Below, piece after piece: positions 12,801-26,300 of a stretch of DNA of 64,000 nt (the stretch's first letter is position 1; each line of letters begins with the position of its first letter). Where the stretch lies: assembly GCF_022539315.1 (NCBI RefSeq), contig NC_066315.1, positions 16,219,649 through 16,283,648 on the forward strand. Reading direction: 5' to 3'. Position numbers and translations under genes: made by a program. The notes under the pieces are model-generated. The model had not been told where the DNA came from, ran no database searches, and saw only the letters and a program-made list of their open reading frames with translations. The stretch comes from Serinus canaria (lineage: Eukaryota; Chordata; Aves; Passeriformes; Fringillidae).

Positions 12801-15800
12801 TGTTAAAATCTGTGCTGTAACTTCTATAAGACTTACTCTAATGATCACTTCAAGAAACAAAAAATAATTGCTGAAACCATCAGCAATATTTCTTATTTTG
12901 TAGAACTCATGCTTCAGCACATATGAAAAATATTTTATTGTGGTTTTACATTAAAAACACTTTAAGTGGTGTTCATTTTTAAAGCTGAAAAAATAAAATG
13001 CATATATAAAAATATAATTTACGGTTGCATTTTTTATTCCTTATAAGAAAATTAAAAGTTGTTTATTTTTTTAAAAACTTGGTCCATATTAATTATCATA
13101 TGCCAACCATTATACATGTAAGATAAGTGAATTATGGACTACTATGTTATGTATAAATGCAGTTTCACTGTAGGAGAAGCAGTCCTCAGAAGGAGAGGAC
13201 ATCACTTTTTAGGTTAGCAATATACTTCTTACAGTTATGCAAAATAATAAGAAGACAAATTTTTTTTAAAAGCGCCTGTTGCAAATTTTTTATCAGACAA
13301 AGCAAATATCAAAGTCTAATCTGTTAAAAGGCCACAGATTTCATAAAAGGAGAGCTGTCTGAAGTGCAGTATATTCTCTGTAGTTTTGTCATCATATTGT
13401 AAAGATTTGTAAAAAAATAATTAAGACTTTTATAAGTGTGGATAGACTGATTTCTCTAGGAAAACATTTGAGAAATTGTTAAATTATTTTATGCTCTAGG
13501 GCAGTTTTTCAAAGTAGATGAAAATGTGTTATTAAAGCAAGACACTTTTCATTCTGCTGCAGTCAAGATGATAAATATGATTAAAAAATATAATTTTAAA
13601 AAAATTGGGGGCATCTTCCTCTAGGACACTATGTTTAAGAATTACCTTTACATTTAACCACTTTTGTGGGGAAATTTTCTGGTATCTGTTGTTAAAAGAA
13701 AAGTAGGTAAAAATTATGAAGCCCTATGAATGTATATTTCATTGATCAGCAGAAGTGTTTTGTCTAATGTAAACTACTGGTCTGAAACTTTATGAAGTAG
13801 TTCTCTCACTTTCTTTTTGGATGTATTTTCTCACTTGTGATTCTTTATTCCATTTATGACAACTTGAAGAACATGTTAAATTTAAATTCCTTTTGTACTG
13901 TGTCTGTCATACTGTTTCTGTTTACATTAAAGAAATATGCTTCAGAATTCTGGTTTTGTTAGATCTACCTGGTTTGTATTATCAAACATTACTCAGTTTT
14001 GTAATATTCTGTGTTTCATTATGATCTCCACCATTCAGCAAAACATTTTCTTCTGGGAAGGGCTGCCCAAAAATCCTTTGCAGATTCAAAACTCTCATTT
14101 AAGAGACGGGCTTGGGCAGCACAGCTCATATTGGGATGGGAGCCAAAGCTTCCCTGGAATGCAGGAGGTGGATGCTGTAGTTTGATTTACTAGGTACTCT
14201 AAGTTGTAACTTCCACATTAGTACCAGCTGGCAATGTTCAGTCCAGCTTCTGTAGCAGCTATAGCTCAGCTCTCCTAATTTCCATGCAGGTCAGTTCATC
14301 CCTGATTTTATTGACAGTAAACCTATATTATAGGTTTAAAAGAATCCACTGTCTTATGGCTTAACTTTCTGTGTTGTGTTCTTTGATTTTTTCTTTAAGT
14401 CTAGTTTTAGTGACTGAACTAGAGCTTATCTTAGCTTATCTTTTCAATAGAGCTTGAATGTTTAGAAAAACATTCAATCTGGTCTATTCACAGCAAGCCA
14501 TGTTAATAATTTTCCACCTGAGCTATTCACTCATTTGAAACTTTATGCCATTTTCAGACTTAATCAATAATTACATTTCTTACTATGTTTGTGTTATTGA
14601 ACACTATAAAGTCAAAATAGTCTAACATGTTTCTTTTTTAGTAGTAGTTTTACTGGCACAACTAGAAGTGATTGAGTTTTATACTAAATGCATTTTACAT
14701 ATTTGTTAATTATTTGCTTTATTTTAGGGAGGTGATCCAACAGCCACTCTAATTGCACTGTGTTCAATGAGGGATTTCAATCTGTCTGAAGAAACCTGTC
14801 AGCTGGCCATCAAAGACACTGGATGTCTTGAAGTGTTAATTAATTTACTTGATACAGAAGAAATTAAATGTCAGGTAATGAGCTTTGTCAAATAGAGCAA
14901 TGAATATGCCTTTTTTATTAGAATATTTTTTGAGTTTCAAAGTTTCAGAGTGTAAAGAAAATTGATTTCTCATTTCTGTATTTTCTTGTTTTCTTTAGAA
15001 AGATATCTATGTCTTTGACTTTCAGTTTCCTTCTTTTTTCCTGATTAAATATAAAGAAAAAAATAACCCATCATTTTAAATAATGGTAATGTTTTTTGTA
15101 TACCTAAATAATGTTTAACTTCTATCGTTTCCCTTTATTTAGACTGGTTCATTAAAGATCCTGAAGGAAATTAGTCAAAATATGTTGATCAGACATGCAA
15201 TTGCAGATCTTGGAGGCTTAGAGATCATGGTGAAAATACTGGACTCTCCAGATACCGATCTAAAATGTTTAGCAGCTGAAACAATTGCCAATGTTGCTAA
15301 ATTTAAACGAGCACGAAAGACAGTAAGGAAACATGGAGGAATCAAGAGATTGGTAAGCAGACATTAAAATTTGTACCCCTGTCATATGCATATTTTTGTT
15401 GAAAAAATATATCATGTGTTGTAAACATGATCAGTTGTACTGTTTATCATAATTGGAAAGCAGAATGATATCAGAGTTTCCTGTAGATATTAAGAAATTG
15501 GTATTTTTTATAGGTTGAGCTGTTGGAATCAATTTCGATGGGATCATCATACCAAGCCAAAGACACTGAAACAGTGCGCTGTGCAGCTTTGGCACTCTGG
15601 AGCTGCAGCAAAAGCACCAAAAACAAGAAAGCAATCCGTAAAGCTGGTGGCATTCCATTACTAGCTAGGTGGCTCAAATGTGCACACGCCAACATCTTAA
15701 TCCCCATAGTGGGGACTCTGCAAGAATGTGCCTCAGAGGTGAGTAAACACAAACAGCAAAGTTATTTCTAAGCATTAAAGAAATTTTCCAATAAAAGGAA

Positions 15801-18800
15801 ATTCTACATTCTACAGTCACTTAAATCAGGTCAGTTATCCCAACAGGAAGTAGATGCTTTATCAAAGCAGTTTTGAGAAGGTCACAGCTTGGGCTGAAGT
15901 AAAACCCATGTATTTTTTCTTTAAAAGACTAGAGGTAATACATGAAAGAAAAAATGTGAAATGAAAGCTTAAATGAATGACCTGGTTGAGGGGATTGTGG
16001 GCATCCCCAACACGCTCAGTGTTTGCAGGCACACCAGAGATAGGAGTGTCAATCTACTGAAGGGCAAGAAGGCTCTGCAGAAAGTTCTGGATAGGCTGGA
16101 TCCACGAGCCAAGGCCAGTGCTACAAGGTTCAACAAGGCCAAGTGACAGGTCCTGCACTTGGGTCAAGCAACCCCTGCAGTGCTACAGGCTGGGGAAGGA
16201 GTGGCAGGAAAACTGCATGGTAGGATAAGACCTGGAGGGCTGAAGATGAGCCAGGGTGTGCCCAGGTGGACAAGAAGGCCCATGGCATCCTGGCCTGTAT
16301 CAGCAATAATTTGGCCAGCAGGATCAGGGCAGTGATCATCCTCCTGTGCTAAGCACTGTGCAAATCCTGTGTTCTGGGTCCCTCAGTTCAGGAAGAACAA
16401 TGAGGTGCTGGAGTGTGTCCAGCAATGGAGTTGGGGAAGGGTCTGGAGCACAAGGCTGGTGAGGAGCAGCTGACTCTGTGGGAGTTCTCTTCACAAGCTA
16501 AACTCTGTGGGAGTTTAGCTTGTGAAGAGAAGGAGGCTCAGAGGGGACTTGATCACTTGCTTGAGCTACCTGAAAGAAAATTAGAGTCAGGTGGTGTTGT
16601 TCTCCCAGGTAACAAGTATTAGGATCAGAGGAAATTGCCTCAGGTTGAATCAGAGGAGGTTTAGATTGAATATTAGGAAAAATTTTTTTCACCAAAGCAG
16701 TTGCAAGCACTGGAACAGACTGCCCAGGGGAATGGTTGAGTCACCATCCCTGGAGTTACTTAAGCGATGTGCAGATGTGGCACTTAGGGATGCAGTTTAG
16801 TGGTGGACATGGCAGTGCTGGGATAATGGTGAGACTTGATGATCTTAAAGGTCTTTTCCAACCTAAATGATTCTATTTGTTTATGATTCTCTGTCTTCAT
16901 TTGAGCTTGAGGTGTATTGCATTTCAGATAAAATAATATGCATAATTTGTCTTGGTGAATTTGAGGCACAAAAGACATTTTTTTTAGAGAGATTTTACAT
17001 TATTAAACACTTTGTCTGCTAAAAATTAGCTTCTTGAATTAAATAAATTAATGCATGTTCCATGAGACACAAACCTGTCAGGTTTTAGGTTCAGTAAGTA
17101 TGTATTGAGAAGCTGTCATTTTTGAGGGTTTCTTGTATGGCCTAACTTGGAAGGAACACTAAATGCATTTCTTACACAGACGTTTCCCCCACTTAAAAAA
17201 TTATCCCATTACAATGCCTGTGGGTTAAATTTAGATGACAATATCACTAAAAAATGTTAATTCTAAGAACGTGTTTTTCTAACCTTGTTTTAGGAGTAGA
17301 TCTGTTGTTTTGGCTGCTGGCTGTCGATGAAGTGAGTGGGTACTTCTTGATCCCATTCTGAAGCATCTTTTGCTTTTTTGGGTCTGAGCAGGGAGGCTGG
17401 ACACCTTTCAGAATATTCTGCATTCTTTGTAAGCCAAGTGGCTATGGGACAGGCAGTGCAGTACCTCGCTTTACAGTTGATTTGAAGAGCACTGCAGAGG
17501 ATGTCTGTATTTGCTTACTTCTGAGATCATCAGTAGTATTTTCAAGGCAATGATGACTTGTGCTTACATAAAGTACAAGGCTTCTCAGTATCAAACCCTA
17601 TAATTGCAGCATTGTATTATTATTTTGATCTATTAACTGTTAATATGCAGGATTTAAAAGATGCAGTTTATCTTTTTAGCCAAGTTACAGACTTGCAATA
17701 AGAACAGAAGGCATGATTGAGAGCCTAGTGAAAAATCTGAGTAGTGAACACGAGGAGCTCCAGAGGCATTGTGCAAGTGCCATATTTAAGGTAATTTTAT
17801 TATAATCAGTAGATCAGAGCCAGGTTTAGCCCTTTGTTTTCATGTCATTGTCAGTTTTAAATTTTCTTAATTTCACTATTTCTCTAATGTGTAAAAAATT
17901 GTAGAAATGTTGTGAATATTTTAGCTCCATTATAATTAGGTTCCTACTTGCTCTTCTTGTATACAAGCATTAAGTTGCACTGGTAACCAGTGGAGAGTGG
18001 TGAGGCATACTGTGCATAGAGGTGCTTTGGTTTTTTGTTTGTTTACCTCTAAAGAGGACAATGTGACAGTATAAGCACTGCTGCATATACAGGAGCAGTT
18101 TACTGTCACTCTCTCAGTGAGTTGTTAGCATATTCAGGTACTTGAATACAACATTTATGTTTTCTTCTCTATTAGCTTTTACTAGTTACAATGTAATACA
18201 GCTAGCTTTTGAAGACATAATCTTACAGACTTATACATAATATATATGTTTAATGTGTATTTTTTTTTATAGTGTGCAGAAGATGAAGAGATACGTGACC
18301 TGGTTAGAAAACATGAAGGTCTACAACCACTATCTGCTCTGCTTGATAAAAGTGAAAACAAACAACTTTTGGCAGCTGTGACTGGAGCAATCTGGAAATG
18401 TGCAATCAGTAGAGAAAATGTGCTAAAGTAACAATTTAATTTTACAAGCATTTCTTACATTATCATGTTTTGATTTTATGGACCTCTATTGTTTTCAAAA
18501 CTGTTGTGTCATAATTCTTCAAAATCAAGCTTTATAATCACCTTAGGTTTTATAGTACTTAAAAATTGCCACCTGACCTCATCAGGGTAGAGTGGAGACA
18601 GTGTTACGTTCCTAGAATCTTAACAGTCAATGAAGACAAGTGGTGCCTCTAGTTAAGCTGTAGGGCTCTGAGTCAGGAGATGTACTAGCACATAGTAAAC
18701 ATTTGACATGTGGCCATCTCTGATATCCCCCCTCCTGTCTGTAGCTTAGAAGCCAGAATCACTGCTGCATGGTAGAGAGAGTACTTAGTACACTTTAATG

Positions 18801-20266
18801 TTTTACATCAAGAGAGACAGAGACAAAATATCTCACTGTAGGGTAAATATCTAACACATATTAGAAATATACTGGAGTCTAGGATAACTAGCCTCGGCAT
18901 CTCTCTTCTTGACTACAGAAGGGGCTCAGAAAAGTACCTTAGTCTGGAGACCCAGCTTCTAAATTAGTGGAATTAATTGATGAGAGTTCTACTGTGGGTA
19001 CCAGTAACCTCTCAGTAGCAGGGTTCTAAGCAATTATTTGAGAATGGGACAGTAGGAGTTGTCACTCTCTACCTTCCATGGAGCAGTTAAGTGATCGAGA
19101 ATGCTTTACCTTCTCATTTAAAATTAATTTAACAAATTCATGCACCTTACCTAAAAAAAGGAAACTGGCTCCACTACATATGTGCTCTGTTTCCTGCTGA
19201 AATTATGCTGCTGTGTATGTAGAGCCTGTAGAAAGGTTAGAAAGAGTATTAGTAAGATGTAACATCTTCCTGCTGCCCTAATTTAGTGTACCTTGCTGGA
19301 TAAGCACATAATGATAGATAAAGACTGGGTAAAAATTAGGAAGATTTCTATGTTTTACATTCTGGATTTTTACTGTCCTAAATGAGTTCCCAAACTGTTG
19401 GTATACAGACCTATGGTCTTTACTTCCTCTACTGCTGACCTACTGGTTTTTTGCATTCTTAATTGCACAGTAACCTAGTTTTTCATATGGATGTATCCTT
19501 CTTTTCTGTTGACTTTGGGTTTGTGCAGAGGTATCCTGATTTTGGATCAATCAGGGATGAGACAGACTGAATGGCTCTCTCTGTACTAGTAAACTAAACA
19601 GGGCCAAATCTTTCAGGTTTCAGGCTCTGTGTTAGGATTATCCATCCTGTTTAACTGCCAGCACAGTTCCTTACACAGTTTGCCAGCAAATGCTCTCCCA
19701 GACAATGCCCAGACACTCCTTGGGAACGGTGCAGGCAACAGATTGTTCCCATTAGGCAGAATGGGTGAGGCCACCCTGCATTGTGAGGATAAGAGATTTC
19801 AGCCATATGGATGCTATGTTGTGCTTCTTGTCCTCAGGGCTAGAGAATGAGCCCTAGCCTGTTTTATTTATTAGTATAGCTGTAGCCAATAATTCTGTCC
19901 AACTGCAAACAGATTTTTGTTGGGCTACTCACATATCTTTGGCAAGTGCTTGATGCTCCACAAAGGTTACTAGCCCAGTGCAGCTCCAGCTGAATTCACG
20001 TGTTATGTAGTGCTGAGTCTGAAGCAGTAAACCCTGTCCAAACTCAAGATGGGAGGGCACTAAAGAAAAGGGAGTGAGGATAATATGAAAACACCTAAGC
20101 AGATCTGGAGGGATGAGCCTGAGTCTGGCATGAAGCTAAAACTAACAAACCCTGCTGGCTTCTGCAGGGGCACTTAATTATCTCTGAAGTGCTCCAGAGT
20201 TATTTCCTGTACCTGGAGGTCGCTGCTGAGATGTTGTGGTGACTCAGCTGTGAGCCGGGGCAGGTT

Positions 20267-20303
<37 letters not shown>

Positions 20304-23300
20304 AGCTCGGGTGCAGCTGGCGTGGGAGCGGCCGTTCTGCTCCTGGACACAAGATGGCCCGAGCCAGCAGCTCTGTCTGAGAGCAGCCTGCCCGCTGCAC
20401 AGCCAGCTCTCAGTGTTCCATCTGCGAAGAAGTTGAAATGCCAGCAAAAATCAGTTTGTTTTGTTGGTTTTTTTAATTATTTTTCTTACTTTATTGCTCT
20501 TTTTTTATGCTATTGATGTTTACTCTTGGAAAAAAAAATTCTAGGGATACTTCCAAATTACAGTGAACAAGGAGAGAAAAATTTCTCTTTAAGCAAAGGT
20601 TTGGATAATGAAAAACAAAAGTTTCTCATTTCTCAGTTACTTTAATTATTATGCTGATAATCCATCTTGGAAAGATTAATTTTTATTGAAGCATCTAGTT
20701 CTGCCATAAAAATCTCAGAAATACTAATATTTTTTTGTATAAAAAGAAAAGCTACATGAGCAACTGATTCCTGGAAAATAGTTTTTGTAGCTCAAGCAGA
20801 CATTCCCAGAAACTAGGGGCTGGGAGAAAAGCACAAATGAGAACTCAGTACTCTCAGAGAAATTTTCTCTTATAATTAGATTATATACAGGTTAGATCTA
20901 GCTTTATATACCACATGGAATTGTCAAGTTGTATCAGAAAATGTATCAAAAGAAGATGCAGTATTTGTTAAGTGTTAAGAATCCCCTAAGTTTTAAACAA
21001 AACAAAACAAAACAAAAACCAACAACAACAACAAAATACCCCACACACAAAAAAAAAAAAAAAAGCAGCCAAACAAAAAAAAAACAAACAAAAAAACCCC
21101 AAATCCTTAAAAATTATTCCAGCGCTGAGGAAAAAATCCTGTTCAGAAAGATGAACTTTTGAGGTTTGGCACACATGGTTGTAGGATAGAACCATCAAGA
21201 TTTAAAAAAATATATTTTTGATTCTTATTGTCAAAAGTTCTTAGAAGAATGGGGAAAGTATTAATATGAATCAAGTCGAATTTCTGTTAATTTATTTCTT
21301 AATTACAAGTTGGAATCTAACATTGTGCTATGGAAATGTACTAGAACTATGGTTCTGACCTCAGGAAAATGCAGTGTATTAGGCCTAAATTAAATTTAGA
21401 ACTGCTCAGGGTAAACTCTCTAAATGCTCATATTTAGTGAAAAGGAAGGGCCATCCTTAGGTTCAGAGAGGTGGAGGAGGGTCTGGTACAATACTACTCT
21501 AGCTGTTGTTAACATAGCAGGGAAAAGTGGTGGAAGTAAGGATAGCACATTAATTGGCAGTCTTCTGGTTTGTTTTCAGCTGTTTGTAGGTGTTGCATTT
21601 GCATGTCAAGTTTAAAAAAACCCTCAAACTACTCAGGAGGTTCTTAGACAGCTAAATTGTAGAAATGTAGTTAGAAAAGTAGAGTAAGAAATTAGGCTTA
21701 CTTACTTACTTAAGTGTGTGTTACACTTAGAATTATTGATTGGAATGGTTTACCTGTATTGGGATTTCTTCAGCAAGATTATATACATACAGAAATTAAA
21801 ACTTGTACTTCAATTATAATAATACTTTTAATTATAAAATTAAGCTTATATTTGTAACATACTGAAAATACCAACTTTGGATTTATTGCTGTCTGTTAGA
21901 TTTCAGGAATATAAAACCGTGGAAACTTTGGTGACATTGCTTACTGATCAGCCTGAGGAGGTCCTTATAAATGTCATTGGAGCACTGGGAGAATGTTGCC
22001 AAGAGGAGGAAAATCGAGGCACCATCCGCAGATCTGGCGGAATTGCACCTATGGTGAATTTACTGACTGCAACTAACCCAGCCCTGCTTGTGAATGTCAA
22101 CAAAGCCGTGGGAGGTTGTGCAATGGAACCTGAAAATATGGCGTAAGTTATTAATATTCACAGCATTTTAAATATTGAAAAACAGTTCAATTATTCTGGT
22201 GCAAATATAGTCAATTCTATTCTCATATAAAATTTTTTTTGCTTCTTGCTTTTTACAGAACTGTGTGGGTTAGTTACTAATCTTACTGTAAGTTTGCTAT
22301 AAATAAAATTATTAAGGAAATATATAGAATGTAAAGCTTTTGCATTTCGAGAAAAATCAAATAAACCTTTAGTAAATTGATTTTTGTGGAAGTTGAAATT
22401 CAAAGCTTCAAACGACCATTTTAAAGTGCTGCATGATAGGTCAATGTTTTACACTCTCTTTTTACTTCTGTTCTTAAGTCATTAAAAGTAGCCTAAATTA
22501 GAGAAAATTATTCTGAAAGGAAATGTCATGATAATAAACTGTCATGATAATAAACTAAATTTTTTGGGAGTAGAGTATTAATTCTATTGTATATCTCTCT
22601 TGTCCCTCTCCATCATTCCTTTTGTGAACTCAGACAGTTTTGGACCCTTTTCTCCCTCTTATTCCTTTGTAAAATCAAAGGAAAAGACAGCCTTTGATTT
22701 TGTGATGCAGATTTGTACAAATTACAAAGATTGTTGAGTTTTATGATGAAGTGTTTCAGTTAAATGTTGAGGTCAGCATTTGCTGCGCTTACTGTTCTCT
22801 TACAGGGATATTTACCTCAAGATTCTCAGCATGTTTCCTTCCTTATACATAATGGAGGTCAGAAAGAGAGTTTTATTAAGCTCCTCCTGTTCTGATTTGC
22901 ATAATTCACTTGATATTCATATAGCAGTGCAGGGAATTCTTTTCCTGAATAAGGCTTTTGTTTTCATGCTTTGGCTGTCACCCAGTGGCAAAAGGCTGGA
23001 TGGTACACAACCATAAACATGGGTTGTATGAGCAGTTAGCCATGTAGCATAAAAGTATAAATAAATGAAATCATTTTAATGACATTTCTCACTAAAAAAC
23101 AGCCTTTAGCATAATATATTAACCTAAGAGAATTAGCATTGCAAATACTGAGAAACTTAAATGCCAATAAACATGAACTGATATTTATAAAACCTCAGAC
23201 ATAATCCAGTACTCAGAACTGTCACTTGTAGTATCCAGTAAGGACAGCTTCATACTGGAATGTGTTCAGTATAAGCATTAAAAAAATGCAAGTTGCTGCT

Positions 23301-26300
23301 GAAAATTGTGATAGAACAGAGTCTGTTTTGTCTTTGAGAAGGAGAAAGTACAGGTTTGGGACAAAATTTATATTTTAGAGTTTGTAAAGGGTGAACAAAG
23401 GACCCAAATACTGAATTTTGTTCATATAAAACATTTTCTGTTGAAGTTCTCAACTTTAGAACTGTTTCTAAAAGTATTTCAAAACATTAGCAAGTAAGCA
23501 AGATCTTAAATAAGCATGACTGTACTTTTTGGTACTACAAAAAATGTTACACAAAAATTATTAGCATGACTGTGCCATGTACCTGATGTATTGTGCTAGC
23601 TATGCTTGTAGTACCAGAAGAGATGATGCTGCTATATTTTTACTAAAGCACGATTCATCCAAGTGTAAATAAATTCAGCAAAATTTTAAAAAATAATGCT
23701 TAGGTAAAATATTGACAGCAGTGCAACTGCTCATATGTCTAAATTATTTCCTTAATTGATTGAGTGCTCTGCCTCTCACAGGGCGCTCACAAGCAACCTC
23801 CCCTCCCACCAACTTACCCCCACCTCTCTCTCCAAAAAAAAAAATCAAGAAAAAGAAAAAAAGTATGTCCATTCCTCTCCCTTCTCCTCCTCTCAGATCA
23901 GTACAGCAGGCGTTGAAATTGTGTCTTCTCATCCAAAGTGCTTTCCTTTCGGGGAAGAACAAGTCACCAAAGACATGAACACACACACACACACAGAGTC
24001 TGTAGTATGACTCTTCTATTTACAAAATTGGGGCCTAAAATAATAAATAGCCTTGCTAGAAACTCCTGTGAAGGTCAGTCTCTTTCTGTAAATAGTTTCT
24101 GAAATTCTTTATCAAAAAGGCACATCTTAAAAAGGGTGTGGAAATGTGCCAAGATTACCTTCTAGAAAGAAGCCAAGAAAAGCCACTGACAGCCTCTACG
24201 TGTATGCAGGTGATGAGACCTTTTATTGCAGCAGGTTGATGCTTAGGTGCTCATCCTTTTTCAGATTCATGTAGCTGGATCCCTATTGCATTTCTTATTT
24301 CATGATCACTTATTTCTCAGAATGGTTTGACAGGTTCTAGGTAATCAGTTCTTCTCTACTGCCTCTTTCCTACCAAATTTGGCTGGCAGGTCTTGAGGCT
24401 TGGGGGCTTTTTGTCATGTAGTGCAGACAGGCTCTGTTTACAGTGTAACTTTTTTTTGTTTGGCATTATAGGAACCTTTAAAATTATGATGATTTTCCTA
24501 GATTCTGCTATCATTGATTTTCATATGTAGAAAAATTTACGCCCTTATAAGAATTGAAAATTTTCAGATATATTTTACACTTCATTAGCTGCAAGTGTGT
24601 TTAACAAAGTGTGGCTTAGAGACTAAATATCCAGTTTAGCAGTCTTCTTCTTTGAATGTGCTTATCCTTGCAGCAGTAGGTATGTGAAGACTATACAGAC
24701 TAAGAGTGGAGCTCATATAATTTCTGTAAATTATTCAGATATATAAGGAAGAGGTTGTGATTAATATAAGAAATAAAGCATCATTATGGACTAGAAAAAG
24801 CTGAGAATATTGTATGAAGCAGTACAGTTAAATTCTAAGGGAAATTCTGTGTTTTTATTTTATGTTGCATGGAAGAAGCTTGCACTGACAAAGAGAGACT
24901 AATAGATAGGCATAAGTGAATGTACATCTTCTACATGTATTTTAAATATTTTATTTCTGCCATGTTTCCTAGCTGACACTGTGGCTCTTACAACTGCTGA
25001 ATGGAAGGTACACTAGTGTTACTTTTCTGCACCAATCCTTTACTTGAGGGCAACTTAAAGGAATTACATGATTCTTACTGACTCTATTGAGCTATTAAAA
25101 ATAAAAAAACAGCACCCAGCTTCTCTAACAGCCAAAAATTATTTGACTTATCTACAAAACCGTGCAGAATTATGTGACTGAACTTCCTTACACTATGTAG
25201 ACAGGATGAAGTTGTTCTCCATACTTGGTCTGCTGTACCACTGCTGAGAGATGTTACTGTTTATTTTTTAATGTTTATTTATGTTTTTGAGAAACATTTT
25301 ATAAGTTACTAGCTTTCTTTAACTAAAAAAAAAAGGACTAGTGCTTATTCTTTGACTGACTCTGGAATTTCATTTGTCTTTTCCATTTGAAAATCCATCG
25401 ACTGCATCGCTGGCATTCAAGACTGAGGATTATTTTAGCCAAGCAGATGGAGTTTGAGTCATTGGTATATAATACTATTTATCAAAGCAGTCAGCAGCAA
25501 CCAGTGAAAGTTTTAAGAAAAATTCTAAATTGTGGTTTCAAAAAAGATGAGATTACATTCTGACAGAATTAAACCCTGTAATCTTACCAGTGAGCACAAT
25601 ACAGAGTCAGTATAACTTTGTTTATTTACATTTGTGTTTGTGGTCTAAATTGGCAGGCAATTAAACTGAAGTTCTCAAAGTTATGGTAAGTAACATTTTA
25701 GCAGGGAAAGATGATAGATATGACAAACAGATGTCTAGGCTTTGTGTACATGTGTGTGTTTAAGCAATTCATGTTGACATTTCTACTGGAAATGTTCAAT
25801 ATTAAGTTTTAACTTGAAAGAGAGGTACTATTTCAGATTAACAGTTTTGCTAATTTTGGATATATTTAAAAAAGCAAAGTAAATTTCCAGAATTGCAGGC
25901 CACATCTTGCTCATAATGTTCAATGATATAATGATAATGAGATTCTTAAATAATGTGAAAAGTCTTCATTAGGCAACTTTTGTCTTTGAACACAGAACAA
26001 AAGTAATTTTAAAAAATCTTCTTAAATTGACCAATTTGCAGTGGTCAAATAGAATATACCAATCCACTGTAACCTAAAAATTGCAGTAATCTCTGAATGT
26101 GGTTAATTGCATTAAAATTATTTGCCCATAAGACCTATTCTATGTACACCATACATATGTTCTCTGTTGGAGCAGGAAGATGTTTTGGTCCTACACCTTG
26201 CAGCTGCCTTTTGGTAGCAGTGATGATGCCAGCTGAAAATATCCTTTCACCTCTGCTCTGATCATGTCTGGCCAGCCCAGGAGCACATGACAGGAGTGCC

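Larger units (their letters stand above)
2753..14727 (+). other. Large ODAD2 intron C-D (12 kb)
   Basis: 11,975 bp of AT-rich sequence. It holds a CR1 tail at about 3515-3925, a perfect hairpin palindrome at 6207-6248, a purine-rich run at about 8238-8290, a small hairpin at 14454-14477 (10-bp arms, AGAA loop), and tandem AGCTTATCTT at about 14423-14442. The remaining open frames (for example 10145-10435 and 11007-11201) have no domain, splice context or codon pattern that suggests a gene. Confidence 0.7.
15739..17679 (+). other. ODAD2 intron F-G
   Basis: 1941 bp, about half of it a CR1 LINE fragment (about 15970-16890). The rest is AT-rich with no other recognised feature. Confidence 0.75.
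18428..21899 (+). other. ODAD2 intron H-I (3.5 kb)
   Basis: Holds a CpG- and GC-rich block with a CCTGTG hexamer repeat (about 20215-20420) and an A-rich, CAAA-type simple tract (about 20996-21102). It also has an ACTT tetramer run near 21700-21715. I recognise no transposon. Open frames at 19629-19850 and 20250-20516 are composition effects. Confidence 0.65.
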
